64,000 nucleotides of DNA from Lepiota brunneoincarnata (lineage: Eukaryota > Basidiomycota > Agaricomycetes > Agaricales > Agaricaceae). The translations under genes and the position numbers were made by a program. The stretch lies in NCBI GenBank assembly GCA_023014365.1, contig JAEBUN010000005.1:2108001-2172000 (forward strand), read 5' to 3'. Below are positions 49,260 through 61,679 of the stretch, one piece after another (the first letter of the stretch is position 1; each line of letters starts with the position of its first letter). The notes below the pieces were generated by a model. That model did not search any database. It saw only the letters and a program-made list of their open reading frames with translations, and was not told the DNA's origin.

Positions 49260-50414
49260 GTGCTGCACACTTCCCCCCACAAGATACCAGCTTTATTCTC
49301 TGATACTCCTGCCATTGTGACAGTACCAGTAAACGGCCCTGGAAGTCTCTCCACCAGGTCACCGTTACATGAATCATCCTCTGAGTCTGTTCACTCCACC
49401 AATTTACCTTCACCTGAATCATCCTCCGATTCTGACTGTGATTCTGATCCTTACTACATTACCAAAATCATGGCATCTATAACACTTGCATCTGGCATAA
49501 TCCTCCCATCGGGTGCTCCTCCCCTCCTTCCTAACATACCTGTGAACAAGATTACACCATTATTGCTCACAGATTTTGAACATGGTGTCTGGGCTTACTT
49601 TGCAGGAAAACAGAAAAGGGAGGAAGATGAGACACATTGGGTTCCTTGAATCATCAGTAGCTGTATGGGATGCCCCCCAGTTCACAATTGGATTAACAAC
49701 CAGGGAGCAATACTCCTGACCAAATCATTCACAGATTTCATGTTGCTTCTACAAGTCTGGTTCTTGAAGAAAGACTGGCAGAGGAACTACATATGGAGAT
49801 GATTCATTGGACAATGAAGGACAATGAGCAGTTTGTTGTTTGGTGTAAAGAACTCATAGGGGTGAACAACTGCCTGCAAGGCATGCCATCTCATCTTGAT
49901 GATACTGACTTTATCACAATTATTGGTGCTAACATCTGTAAACAACTTTGGTGTCAGGCATGCAATGAGAAACTATTTGATACTGGCAAGTACAAGTTGA
50001 TTGGTGATTGGCAGCTTGCAGTTAGCAAATTGGATGATAGGCGACATGAAGATAATGAACGCATTGATGCCCATGTGCTCGTGATGCACTCCCAGTCACT
50101 GAATGCACAGCCTCATTGAGAAAACAATCACAATACCAAGCCCTATGAAAATTCATTTCCTTTAGCGCCTACTCCATCCTGGAATCACCTGTACTATGCA
50201 CATTGCCCATCTGGACAAAGCAAGCCTGTATCTGCTTGAGCATGTTCAACATACACACCTGGGTCTGGAGTGCCAGCACCACCATGTCTAACACAGGAAG
50301 AACACACTATCCTCACTGAACATGGTGGGTGCACAAAGTGTCAACAAATCCAACCATGACACCAAGGCAAGTGCACAAATGAGGTCCCATTGAGGGATGG
50401 TTACAGACCTATTG
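49260..50414 (+). pseudogene. Gypsy G gag
   Basis: The N-terminal part (49260-49649) contains NKITPLLLTDFEHGVWAYF, followed after a stop by 49793-50119 (MKDNEQFVVWCKELIG and a KLDDRR helix). A CTKCQQIQP.HQGKC finger lies near 50325-50375. This CX2C...HX4C form is the one I know from basidiomycete gypsy Gag proteins. Multiple stops. Confidence 0.65.
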
Positions 50415-51112
50415 TGTTATGAACAGTCCAGACCGGGAGGAACAAGAACTATTGTTCGACTTTACAAGATGGGTACAGGAGACTACAGACCAATTACGGG
50501 CACAAGAATACGAAGACGAGGAAGGGGAATATTACACCGCCATGCAGGACCTGGCGAGAGAAGCAGGAATGGAGATAACCTTGGAGGATATATTGGAATA
50601 CCCCGAGGACGAGGAAGATAACCATGGATCAACCAACCCAACCTCCGATACGGATGGAAGCACTGAGAGAATGGAGAGTGAGAACGAAGAAGACTCCATG
50701 GAGATACAATCGGGAGAAGAAGATTATGAGTCAGAGGAAAGCGATGGAACATCGCACAGCAGTAGCGAGAGTACTGACTCATTGTAATATAAATAACGCT
50801 AGGATGCCATCAGCCAGGATGTGCATCATGGTCAGGACTGCGCACGACCAGTAGAACAGCCAAGTAACCTATAACGAGTATATAGCACCTCATAGGTATA
50901 TAAGGCCTGTACAAGTAGAGATTAAAGCCTCAAGCTTTAATCTTGTTAACAGCGGTCGTTTACCTCTCTGCCTTAACTTGGCGTCTTCCCTCGTTATCTC
51001 ATTGAGTGCGATCCACTAAGCCCTATAAGGCCAACCGTCTCGGACACCTTGTAGAGTGATTGAAGGCCGTCTCCAGTTATCCTCGGATACAGAAGGAGCA
51101 CGGATCATAACA
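50415..51112 (+). repeat. Young solo LTR of gypsy B family
   Basis: 698 bp with TSD TATTG at 50410-50414 and 51113-51117. Very close to the B LTRs, but with its own substitutions. The U3 ORF is intact (50419-50787). Confidence 0.93.
50419..50787 (+). CDS. U3 acidic ORF, solo LTR copy
   Basis: 122 residues, differing from the 3' LTR copy of B by three conservative changes (D/N, G/E and a silent set). It has no downstream element, so it can only be expressed if transcribed from outside. Confidence 0.4.
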   Translation: MNSPDREEQELLFDFTRWVQETTDQLRAQEYEDEEGEYYTAMQDLAREAGMEITLEDILEYPEDEEDNHGSTNPTSDTDGSTERMESENEEDSMEIQSGEEDYESEESDGTSHSSSESTDSL

Positions 51113-51334
51113 TATTGCATACCTTTTACTTGAATCCAACACACAACCCTGTGGACCAGCACCTCAGTCGCAACATACATCCTCAAATGTTTCTTCTAAT
51201 GCCAACTCAAAGCGCCCACCCCCACCCAAAACTGCAGAACGCACAGCGAAACGTGCCAGACCAATAAATGTGGTGTATGAAGACAGTGATGATGATGACA
51301 GTGATATCCCGGTGGCATTGTTCAGGCAGGGGAC

Positions 51335-52001
51335 ATGTCCAACCTTTCATCACAGTCTTCAATCCCTCACACAACTTTCTTCCCACACACATACTCCCCC
51401 CAGTGTGCACCCCAGTATAGGAATGAAGCTGCAAATGCACATACCTTGAACAATTTGGCACCATCATGTATTTCCAACCACAGCACCTCACAAGTACCAG
51501 CCAACTCCATGCCCAACGTGAGTGCAGTGAGTAATGACCATTTTGTGTGGCTCTGTAGACTCACAGACCCAACCAGCCATTGGTCCATAGATGGTTGCAC
51601 TCTAATTGACACTGGAGCTGCAGTGGTGTTAGTCCATGAGTGTCTCATCAACTCATTGCAGCTGGAGAAACATGAACTTGCAAAACCCCTCCCTATCTTA
51701 ACAGTGACTAAGGCTTGGAAATTCCTCACTCATTATGTCGAATTACACCTTTCATCTCCAGATCAAACGTATACTGTGTCACCTGTAAAAGCTGTGATTT
51801 GCAATACCCTATCAAATGATATCATTCTGGGCATTCCATTTCTCCATAAAAATTTTGTGGTGATTGACAATGCAGAAGGTACAGTTAAAGACAAAAGTTT
51901 GGGATATATGTTCTTTATGGAACATTGTTGGAAGCTGGTTTCGAAAGGGCAACCCAATAAAATAAAGAGTCAAATACATATGGACTACATGGGCATACCA
52001 T
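51335..52001 (+). pseudogene. Gypsy G protease
   Basis: The frame has CTLIDTGAAVVLVHECLINSL (DTG active site) and, about 65 residues on, NDIILGIPFLHKNFVVID, the flap and second hydrophobic motif of gypsy proteases. Confidence 0.8.
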
Positions 52002-52028
52002 AGAACACTGCTGGATGATGCGGCTTCA

Positions 52029-53099
52029 GTGGCCCAACCTCTGGAAGTTTTGGTGGCTTCCATCTCTGCACAGATCTTGGCTATTGAAGCTGAATCATGT
52101 TTGGAGCTTGAGTGTCAGCAAATTATCACGGAATTTGCAGACATGCTGGGAGAGATCCCCCATGCTGATGATTTACCATCTGATGTTTTGGCAGAGATTA
52201 AGCTAAAGGATGTGAGTAAGATCATCCAGACATGCACTTACAGCTGCCCACAGAAGTATCATGCAGCATGGCAGACTCTGATACAACAGCACCTAGATGC
52301 AGGATGTATCCAGGAGTCCTCAGCCTCTGCAGCATCACCAGCTTTCATTATACCCAAAGCTGATCCCTTGGCTTTGCCTTGATGGGTGAACGATTACCAG
52401 CAGCTCAACAAAAACATGGTGCCAGATAAATATCCCTTGCCCCATGTGGATGACATTCTTGCAGATTGTGCAAAAGGGAAAGTCTGGGGTACCATTGACA
52501 TGACCAATGCATTTTTCCAAATGAAAATGAAGCCATCAGATGTTCCCCTGACAGTGGTCTCAACACCTTTTGGCATGTATGAATGGCAGGTAATGCCTAT
52601 GGGTCTTCGTAATGCCCCAGTGATTCATCAGCACCATGTAAATCAGGCCCTCTGCAAATACATTGGGAAGTTTTGCCACATCTATTTAGATGATATCATA
52701 ATCTGGTTGGATACTGTAGATGACCACCAGGAACACATCCAGCTGATATTTCTTGCATTAAAGGAGGCAGGGTTGTATTGTAACCTTAAGAAAACTAAAC
52801 TCTTCCAGTCAGAGGTGCATTTCCTTGGTCACAAAATCAACACCCAGGGTATTTTCCCTGATGACCAGAAAGTTGAGCACATCTTGCAGTGGCCAGTTCC
52901 AACCTCTGCCAAAGATGTCCAGCAATTTTTGGGCCTTGTCTGCTACCTCACTGCCTTCCTACCACAGTTGGCAAGGTCAGCACAGGTTCTCAACAGACTC
53001 ATGACAAAGGAATGTGACTTGGATTTTCCCCCTTGGACAGCGGCTCACCAGGCTGCTTTCCAGAACATAAAGGAATTAGTCCTTGGTTCTGACTGTTGA
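52029..53099 (+). pseudogene. Gypsy G reverse transcriptase
   Basis: Two pieces, 52029-52382 and 52386-53099, are separated by a TGA that replaces an Arg codon. Motifs: WGTIDMTNAFFQM, TPFGMYEWQVMPMGLRNAP, CHIYLDDIIIW (YLDD, catalytic) and FLGHKINTQGI. Confidence 0.85.
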
Positions 53100-53117
53100 A
53101 CTGTTATTGATCACAGT

Positions 53118-53570
53118 TTGATGTCAGAGTATCGTGTTTTCATAACAATGGATGCATCAGATTCCCAGTCTGGAGCAATGTTAAGCTTTGGTAAAATGTG
53201 GGAGACATCCCATCCAGTTGCCTTTGACTCCAAACCATTTTGTGGTGCAGAGCTCAACTACCCTGTACATGAGAAAGAGCTGTTCGCCATTGTCTGTGCT
53301 CTCAACAAATGGTGATTGGATTTGCTAGGCATCAAATTCACAGTGCTCACAGATCATTGTACACTGGAATGCTTTGAGTCCCAGAAACATCTTTCATATT
53401 GTCAGGCTTGCTGGATGGAACTCTTACAGCAATATGATTTTGACATTGTATATATAAGAGGGGCAGATAACACAGTTGCCGATGCTCTCTCTCGCACAGC
53501 CTTTGAGGATGCACAGGAGGAGGTTGATGCTTGGTGCATGACACTTTTGACCACTTAGAGGAGTTAGATG
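53118..53570 (+). pseudogene. Gypsy G RNase H
   Basis: ITMDASDSQSGAMLSF, YPVHEKELFAIVCALNKW (then TGA for CGA), FTVLTDHCTLECF and GADNTVADALSRT are the RNase H motifs in order. Confidence 0.8.
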
Positions 53571-53599
53571 TGCCTGTCTGTTCTGCTCTGTGCCCTACA

Positions 53600-54824
53600 G
53601 GTTTAACACCATTGAATTGTGTTGAAGGCTTAGTGGAAGTAGACTATCCTGTTGTGTCCATTCTGGAGATTTCTAGGGATGATGAGCTCTACTCGGCTAT
53701 CACACAAGGCTACAATGAGGACCCTGTGGTGCCAGAAGGCTCTCCAGACCAAGATGGATGGCCTAGAGCAATGTGGTGATCTTTTGTTTTTCAACACTTG
53801 CCTTGTCATTCTTTGTGTGGGTAACATCTGAGAGACACTGGTTGGTCTGGCACATAACATGCTGGGGCATTTTGGGTTTGACAAAACATATGCGGCTATG
53901 TGCACTGCTTTCTTCTGGCCTGGCATGTGGGCTTTTCTGGAAAATTCTTATATCCCAGGGTGTGTTCAGTGCCAATGGGCAAAAGCAACAACAAGGAAGC
54001 TGGTCGGTCCTCTATATCCCTTGCCAGTTCCAAGTGGCCATTTCACATCTGTGGTGGTTGATTTTGTTGGGCCTTTGCCTGAGGAGCATGGGTTCACTCA
54101 CATTTTAACAATGACAGACCGTTTGGGTGCAGACATTTGTCTAGTGCCCTGCCGGAAGGATATCTCAGCACAGGATCTTGCAAACCTTTTCTTTGACCAT
54201 TGGTTCTGTGAGAATGGTTTGCTTGAGGAGATAATTTTGGACTGTGATGTCCTTTTCCTTTCCCATTTCTGGAAACATGTTCATGAACTCACCAGAGTTA
54301 AGCTTAAGCTTTTGATGGCCTTCCATTCAGAAACAGATGGTGCATCAGAGCATATGAATAAAACACTCAACCAATGCCTCCATATGGCTGTGGATGAATG
54401 TCAGCACGGCTGGGTGAAGGCCTTACCTTGCATTCAATTCAACATCATGAACATGTTGAATGTGTCCACAGGGTACTCAGGCTTCCAGCTGCATCTGGGG
54501 TTTTCCCCTCGGCTGATACCCCCACTTGTAAAGGACATCGTTGATGACAAGGCAGAGACACCCAAGGAATTCATAGAGCACCTCAGTGCAGATGTGGGCC
54601 ATGCAGCAGATACTCTCCTGGAGAGTAAGGTATCACAGGCATACCAGGCCAACAAGCATTGTGTTGATGCTTTCCCCTTTTTTGTGGGTGCACAAGTTCT
54701 GCTATCAATGAAGAACCTTAACAAAGCCAATCTTGGGCTTGAAAACAACCCCATTTCCACCAAGAAGCTTAGACCTAAGTTTATTGGACCCTACACAGTG
54801 ACAGTGGTGGATGAAAACCTATAG
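53600..54824 (+). pseudogene. Gypsy G integrase
   Basis: HITCWGILGLTK and FLENSYIPGCVQCQWAKA correspond to the zinc finger. VVDFVGPLPEEHGFTHILTMTDRLG, LDCDVLFLSHFWK and MAFHSETDGASEHMNKTLNQ follow as the DDE core in damaged form. A short tandem duplication (PYTVTVVDE and PYTVTAVDE at about 54790-54900) follows. Confidence 0.78.
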
Positions 54825-55059
54825 CATGGTGACATTGGAACTGCCTGGCCCAACCAACAAATGTCACATCTTCCCCTACACAGTGACAGCGGTGGATGAA
54901 AGCCATAGCACAGTGACATTGGAACTGCCTGGCCCAACCAACAAATGTCATGTCTTCCATACATCACTGGTAAAGTTATTCCACAAACAGGAAGCCATGT
55001 CATTGTCTCACGATGCTATTGTAGAAGCAGCTACAGAACCTCACAATTCAGGAGCCAAG

Positions 55060-55275
55060 ATGTTGATGGGAATCACTCCGGAAACAGTCACCACATCCAC
55101 AGGCATGGAATATTTCATACAGGAAATTGTGACACACAAGGTGGGATGTGGCTACCATTTCTTGGTTAAGTGGTGTGATTTCCCTGACTCACACAACAAA
55201 TGGAAAATGAGATCAGAGATAAAAAATACTATAGCATTGGACGACTATTTGAAGTGCATAAATAAGTTATCTTGA
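55060..55275 (+). pseudogene. Gypsy G chromodomain
   Basis: MEYFIQEIVTHKVGCGYHFLVKWCDFPDSHNKW has the chromodomain pattern with the aromatic residues kept. The stop at 55273 precedes the purine tract by about 46 bp. Confidence 0.75.
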
Positions 55276-55364
55276 TTCAGAACACTAATGTATTCTGGAG
55301 TAGCTGACGCTCCCCTGGCGGAAAATTTTGGGGGGAGGAGTGTAAGCATGGGCTTACAATGATC

Positions 55365-55665
55365 GTTGCATACCTTTTACTTGAATCCAACACACAACCC
55401 CATGGACCAGCACCTCAGTTGCAACATACATCCTCAAATGTTTCTTCTAATGCCAACTCAAAGCACCCACTGCCACCCAAAACTGCAGAATGCACAGCGA
55501 AATGTGCTAGACCAATAAATGCGGTGTATGAAGACAGTGACGATGATGACAGTGATATCCCAGTGGCATTTGTTCAGGCAGGGGACATGTCCAACCTTTC
55601 ATTGCAGTCTTCAATCCCTCACACAACTTTTTTCCCACACACATACTCCCCCCAGTGTGCACCCC
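55365..55665 (+). repeat. Duplicate of gypsy G segment 51113-51412
   Basis: Directly after 26 bp of LTR, about 300 bp repeat the internal region of G (TTGCATACCTTTTACTTG ... CAGTGTGCACCCC) with roughly 95 percent identity by eye. Since 51113 is the right edge of the solo LTR, the duplicated copy also shows the sequence as it continues from the gag side. Confidence 0.8.
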
Positions 55666-55916
55666 AAAAAACCCTAACAAACTTGACAAACTTTGGGAGG
55701 TAATTCAGGAGGAGTGGAGGATGATTGATATAAATTATATTAATGACCTGGTTGAGAGCATACCTGATCATGCTCAGGCAGTCTGTGAGGCCAAGGGTTG
55801 CCATACAAAATATTAACATAATTTTAGATGCAGTTGTGGTAGCATAGTGAATATTTTTAATGATTAATGCATTTTTTGTCTTTGTTGTTGTTGCAAAACT
55901 TTTGCTACCCTACTGT
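55666..55916 (+). pseudogene. Type-2 Tc1 transposase, C-terminal end with right terminus
   Basis: Matches the reverse complement of 509-760. The C-terminal codons (LDKLWEVIQEEWR...DHAQAVCEAKG) are followed by non-coding sequence ending AAAACTTTTGCTACCCTACTGTA. Confidence 0.75.
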
Positions 55917-56037
55917 ACTTGGGCATCCAAGGGAAGGGGCTGCTCATGTATAAACCAGTAGTCTACCTAGCATGTACAGTACAGTTTATCTCCTAATTTT
56001 AGCCACCTTGATTATTGAGCAAGTCACTTCAAGATCC

Positions 56038-56436
56038 TCAAGGCAATGGCCAAATGCACCTGACCTGACAAGTTGCAGAGTTCTTGCACAAGAGCATATT
56101 CTGAAACTGTGATGCCACTCTAGGAGATAAATTAGACAGCTCAAAATGAGCATTGTAGTCAGGGTTGAAGTGTATTAAATGTAATGGAGTATAGACTTGA
56201 GGCCCAGTGAAAAATCCCAGGACCCTGATGGACCAAGAAGGATTGATGCAGAACAGTCTGTGGAGGTCCTTGACAGTCAGTATGGAGCCTGGAGGCAGGA
56301 ATTTCAGGTGGCTCAATTGACTCACAGGGACTCCCAACAACTTAGTTCTGGTATGCTTGTTATCACTCCCAAATGCCTCCTCTGTTCCTTGTCCTACATA
56401 TGCTACATTTAGGAATACCAACCCAACACCTGCCAT
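56038..56436 (-). CDS. Uncharacterised ORF, OB-fold-like flavour
   Basis: The open frame of 132 codons does not resemble any element around it. The stretch LPPGSILTVKDLHRLFCINPSWSIRVLGFFTG followed by FNPDYNAHFELSNLSP looks like consecutive beta strands of a small OB fold. A possible intron (GTGAGTCAATTG...CTCCAG) would remove LSHLKFLPP. A host gene fragment, perhaps a telomere-capping-type OB protein, is speculation. It may equally be an unknown element gene. Confidence 0.3.
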   Translation of the reverse strand: MAGVGLVFLNVAYVGQGTEEAFGSDNKHTRTKLLGVPVSQLSHLKFLPPGSILTVKDLHRLFCINPSWSIRVLGFFTGPQVYTPLHLIHFNPDYNAHFELSNLSPRVASQFQNMLLCKNSATCQVRCIWPLP

Positions 56437-56666
56437 GTGCTCCTGTCCCTCTGCTCATCCCATCCCAGCCACCTCTGCCATCCACCCCTTTGGTACCCAC
56501 CCACCCTCAACTACCCTCTACCTGTACCAGACCCCTTTCCTCACTCATACACCCTTCTAACATCAGATAGACCATGCACAAAGAGAGAATAATGATATAG
56601 TAATACTGTTGGTCAAGTGTGATGAGAATAAGGCTTGATATTGTGCAAATCACTCACCATGTGGGT

Positions 56667-57195
56667 TCAGTTGGTATCCTGAACAATTTTCTTCCTGCGG
56701 CATCGTGTTGGTTGCTTAAGACGAGCTTGAGAATGTTCTGGGGCACTCTGAGCTTGCTTTCCCGAAGCACCAGTGAGCTGAGTGGTCATGGTTGCTGCAT
56801 AATGCTGGCACTAGCATACAGACACGGTCAGTAACAAAACCAATGATTTGGTGACTGAACCACTTACTCCTTCCTCCTTGAAGGGCTAAAACATGACAAA
56901 GAAAGACAAAAGTCAGAGGGCAGAGAACTCCGACATTGATGCATACCTGCTGCTCGACTGAGGTCAGACCATGCCACCAAGCTGCAAAGTGTTTGTTCTT
57001 GTTCTCTTTCTTGTCCGTGTGTTTGAGCGCCCATCGTACACCAGCAATGCGCCTGGAACGATACAAAAATGCACAAAATGATCATGAGAATAAAAGACTC
57101 ACCCAGCGCGATGACCTTTTGGGTTCGGCCCGTATCATGATTTGGGTTGAGTTGAGAAACTAGCGATGTAGCTTCATCATAGACCTTGGGCTTGT
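56667..57195 (-). CDS. Uncharacterised spliced host gene (partial model)
   Basis: Consensus introns on the minus strand are clear: one from GTGAGTCTTTT to TCGTTCCAG (near 57100-57060), 56949-56889 (GTATGC..TTTTAG) and one from GTAAGTGG to ATGCTAG (about 56860-56805). Candidate coding text includes WALKHTDKKENKNKHFAAWWHGLTSVEQQ and, after splicing, PFKEEG. Phases do not close into one convincing protein, because the upstream exon (YDEATSLVSQLNPNHD, from 57195) is one base out of phase. The start is unresolved. I do not recognise the family. Confidence 0.35.
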
Positions 57196-57277
57196 CTGGG
57201 GTAACCGGTTAATGACAACGGCATGGGAAGGATGGTGATGGTGGGCCGAGGGGAAGTCTTATGGAGTAGAGAGAAAA

Positions 57278-57300
57278 GGATATATATATATATATATATA
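57278..57300. repeat. (TA)n microsatellite
   Basis: About eleven TA units, probably in an intron or 5' region of the uncharacterised minus-strand gene. Confidence 0.9.
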
Positions 57301-57439
57301 GCTTCGTCGCTGTCAACGGCATCGACGATCGTCTACATGGCAATTTTGACGGCGAGAGTCGATGTAGCCCGGTGCAGCTCGATGGTCGTGTCATCAATAG
57401 ATGGCGTCATCGAAAAGTTCCCTCAGGCTCGACGCGGCT

Positions 57440-57793
57440 TTCCACCTCAACCCATTTAATCCCTCTCGCTCCTCCTTGGTCCGCCAGGCTCTAGTGACTT
57501 CTCACTGGGCTTAAGGAGTGGCGTAAGGGAGGGCAGGAATTTTTTTTTTAACGATGGAGGGCAGAAGTGACCGCTTGCGCGGAGGCGAGTGCCCGTACTC
57601 GCCGAGGAATTGACTGCTTGATGTCCTTTCGTAGCTATTTCCGGTCGTCAATTTGTTTAAATCTATCATGGACACAACCATGGCCTAGGACGGCAGCGAC
57701 ACTTGCGGTGCAAACTCTCTCGAACTGGGGTATGAATTCACGTTCATAGTCAAAACGTCTGCCCAACAGAAACAGACCGAAGTTGGTTCTGGC
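57440..57793. other. Intergenic spacer
   Basis: Between the uncharacterised gene and the 3' end of the DDX41-type gene. It includes a poly-T run near 57540. No further feature seen. Confidence 0.5.
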
Positions 57794-60123
<2,330 letters not shown>

Positions 60124-60256
60124 GGTTGTTCCGGGCTTCCGGCCAACGTAACGGGATATACCTATGTACATATCGGGCCGACGGGCCGGAGACGCTAATG
60201 AGATGAGCAATGGCTGAGCGATGACTACCGCCCACTCCCACCCCTTCCCTTTCGCC
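60124..60256. promoter_or_regulatory. Divergent promoter region of DDX41 and GALT genes
   Basis: Only 133 bp separate the two start codons, so both 5' regions must share it. No clear TATA box. Possible sharing of control elements is inference. Confidence 0.6.
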
Positions 60257-61642
60257 ATGAGTTTCGACCCGAATATACACCCACATCGCCGCTGTTGGTG
60301 AAGATATTATGTCCATATGTATCCTCTCTGATCACCCTTCCAGTTAACCCTCTCCTCAATGAATACGTTCTGGTGTCCCCACACCGCAACAAACGCCCCT
60401 GGCTTGGGCATACGGAGTCTTCCCAACCTGCAATCCTCACTGCCTATGATTCTAGCTGTTACCTGTGTCCAGGGAATGCAAGATCTGGTGGTCAGCAGAA
60501 CCCCATATATGATCACATCTTCACGTTTATCAACGACTTCCCCGCCATTCTACCCGGTCCCGTTCCGGCGGCACCCATTCCTCCCCATCCGATGTTGATA
60601 TCCCAGCCCATTCACGGCGCATGTGATGTAATAATTTTTGATCCACGCCATAATTTGACCCTGGCTCAATTGGACCCTCCGGATATTGAGCGAATAATTG
60701 ATGAGTGGATTCGTTTATATCTCGAGAGGGGACGCCAGAACGGGATCGAATATGTGCAAATCTTCGAGGTCAGCATATCGTTCGTCGCCGAAACTATAAC
60801 GCGCTGCTGATATACCGCAGAATAAAGGAGCCATGATGGGTTGTTCGAACAATCATCCACACGGCCAAGTCTGGTCTCTTTCCGATATACCCACTATCCC
60901 TGCAAAGGAGCTGGAGTCGTTAAGAAGCTATTCTCTCATAGGGGTGCATACAGGTTCAGCGGCCCCACGGGGCCCTCAAGGTCAGACCAATCTTTAGGTG
61001 GGGAGAGTCGAGCTTCTACTAACTCCACCTAGACCGGCCTTGTTTGCTTTGTGAATATGCTCACGCCGAGGTTCAGTTCGGGCGTAAGAGTGAACGCGTT
61101 GTTCTGCAGAATGATCACTGGGTCGCTCTTGTTCCCTGGTGGGCCGTCTGGCCCTTCGAAATCCTCCGTGCGTTTTCCTCTACTATTTTCTGTTTCTAAC
61201 ATCCTGACCTGCTTATTTCTCAGTCTTACCTTATCGCCGGCACATCAGTTCTATTGACTGCCTGAGTGATATCGAAAGGACAGCCTTTGCGGAGATAATT
61301 TCTCAAATAACTATTCGTTATGATAACTTGTTTCGGTGCCCCTTTGCATATTCAATGGGCATCCACCAAAGGCCAGTGCCTGTAACCGCCTCGAAGGGGT
61401 CAGAGGGCGCGGGAGAATTCGCACACTTACACCTACATTTCGACCCGCCGCTTCTGAGGAGTGCAACCGTGAAGAAATTTGTAGTGGGGTAAGTTATATT
61501 TGTTACCGAAATGCGAGCTCCCATAATTGTTATCACCAGGTTCGAGCTCATGGCAGAGGCCCAGCGAGATCTCACTCCAGAGAAGGCTGCGGAAAGTCTG
61601 CGGAGCTGTTCGGACAGTCACTATCTCAGAGAACCTCAATAA
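60257..61642 (+). CDS. GAL7: Galactose-1-phosphate uridylyltransferase
   Basis: Six exons: 60257-60293, 60344-60768, 60821-60980, 61033-61167, 61224-61488, 61540-61642. They give 374 residues, close to yeast Gal7, with all phases closing and GT-AG introns of 50-56 nt. Features: [16 protein letters not shown] at the start, YLVSPHR-like substrate-binding start, zinc-site [16 protein letters not shown] with the catalytic [17 protein letters not shown], and the C-terminus [22 protein letters not shown]. It transfers UMP between glucose-1-P and galactose-1-P in the Leloir pathway. No galactokinase or epimerase gene lies next to it in this window. Confidence 0.95.
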
Positions 61643-61679
61643 TTTTTTGTTCACGAGCCGAGTGACATACCCCAATAGC

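Larger units (their letters stand above)
49205..55364 (+). mobile_element. Gypsy G, decayed chromovirus-like element
   Basis: Plus-strand order: gag, protease, reverse transcriptase, RNase H, integrase, chromodomain, purine tract AATTTTGGGGGGAGGAG (55322-55338), first 26 bp of the 3' LTR (from 55339). No 5' LTR was found. A young solo LTR of B splits its gag-pol at 50415-51112. Several stops replace Arg codons (TGA for CGA at 52381 and 53313). Confidence 0.82.

Noticed and set aside
48923..49354. 143-codon minus ORF in the featureless region
   Set aside because: No domain, odd composition, crosses the start of gypsy G. Likely chance.
60257..61642. Galactose (GAL) gene cluster
   Set aside because: Only the uridylyltransferase is present. 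Its neighbours are an RNA helicase and a DNA-end repair enzyme, so no cluster is supported here.
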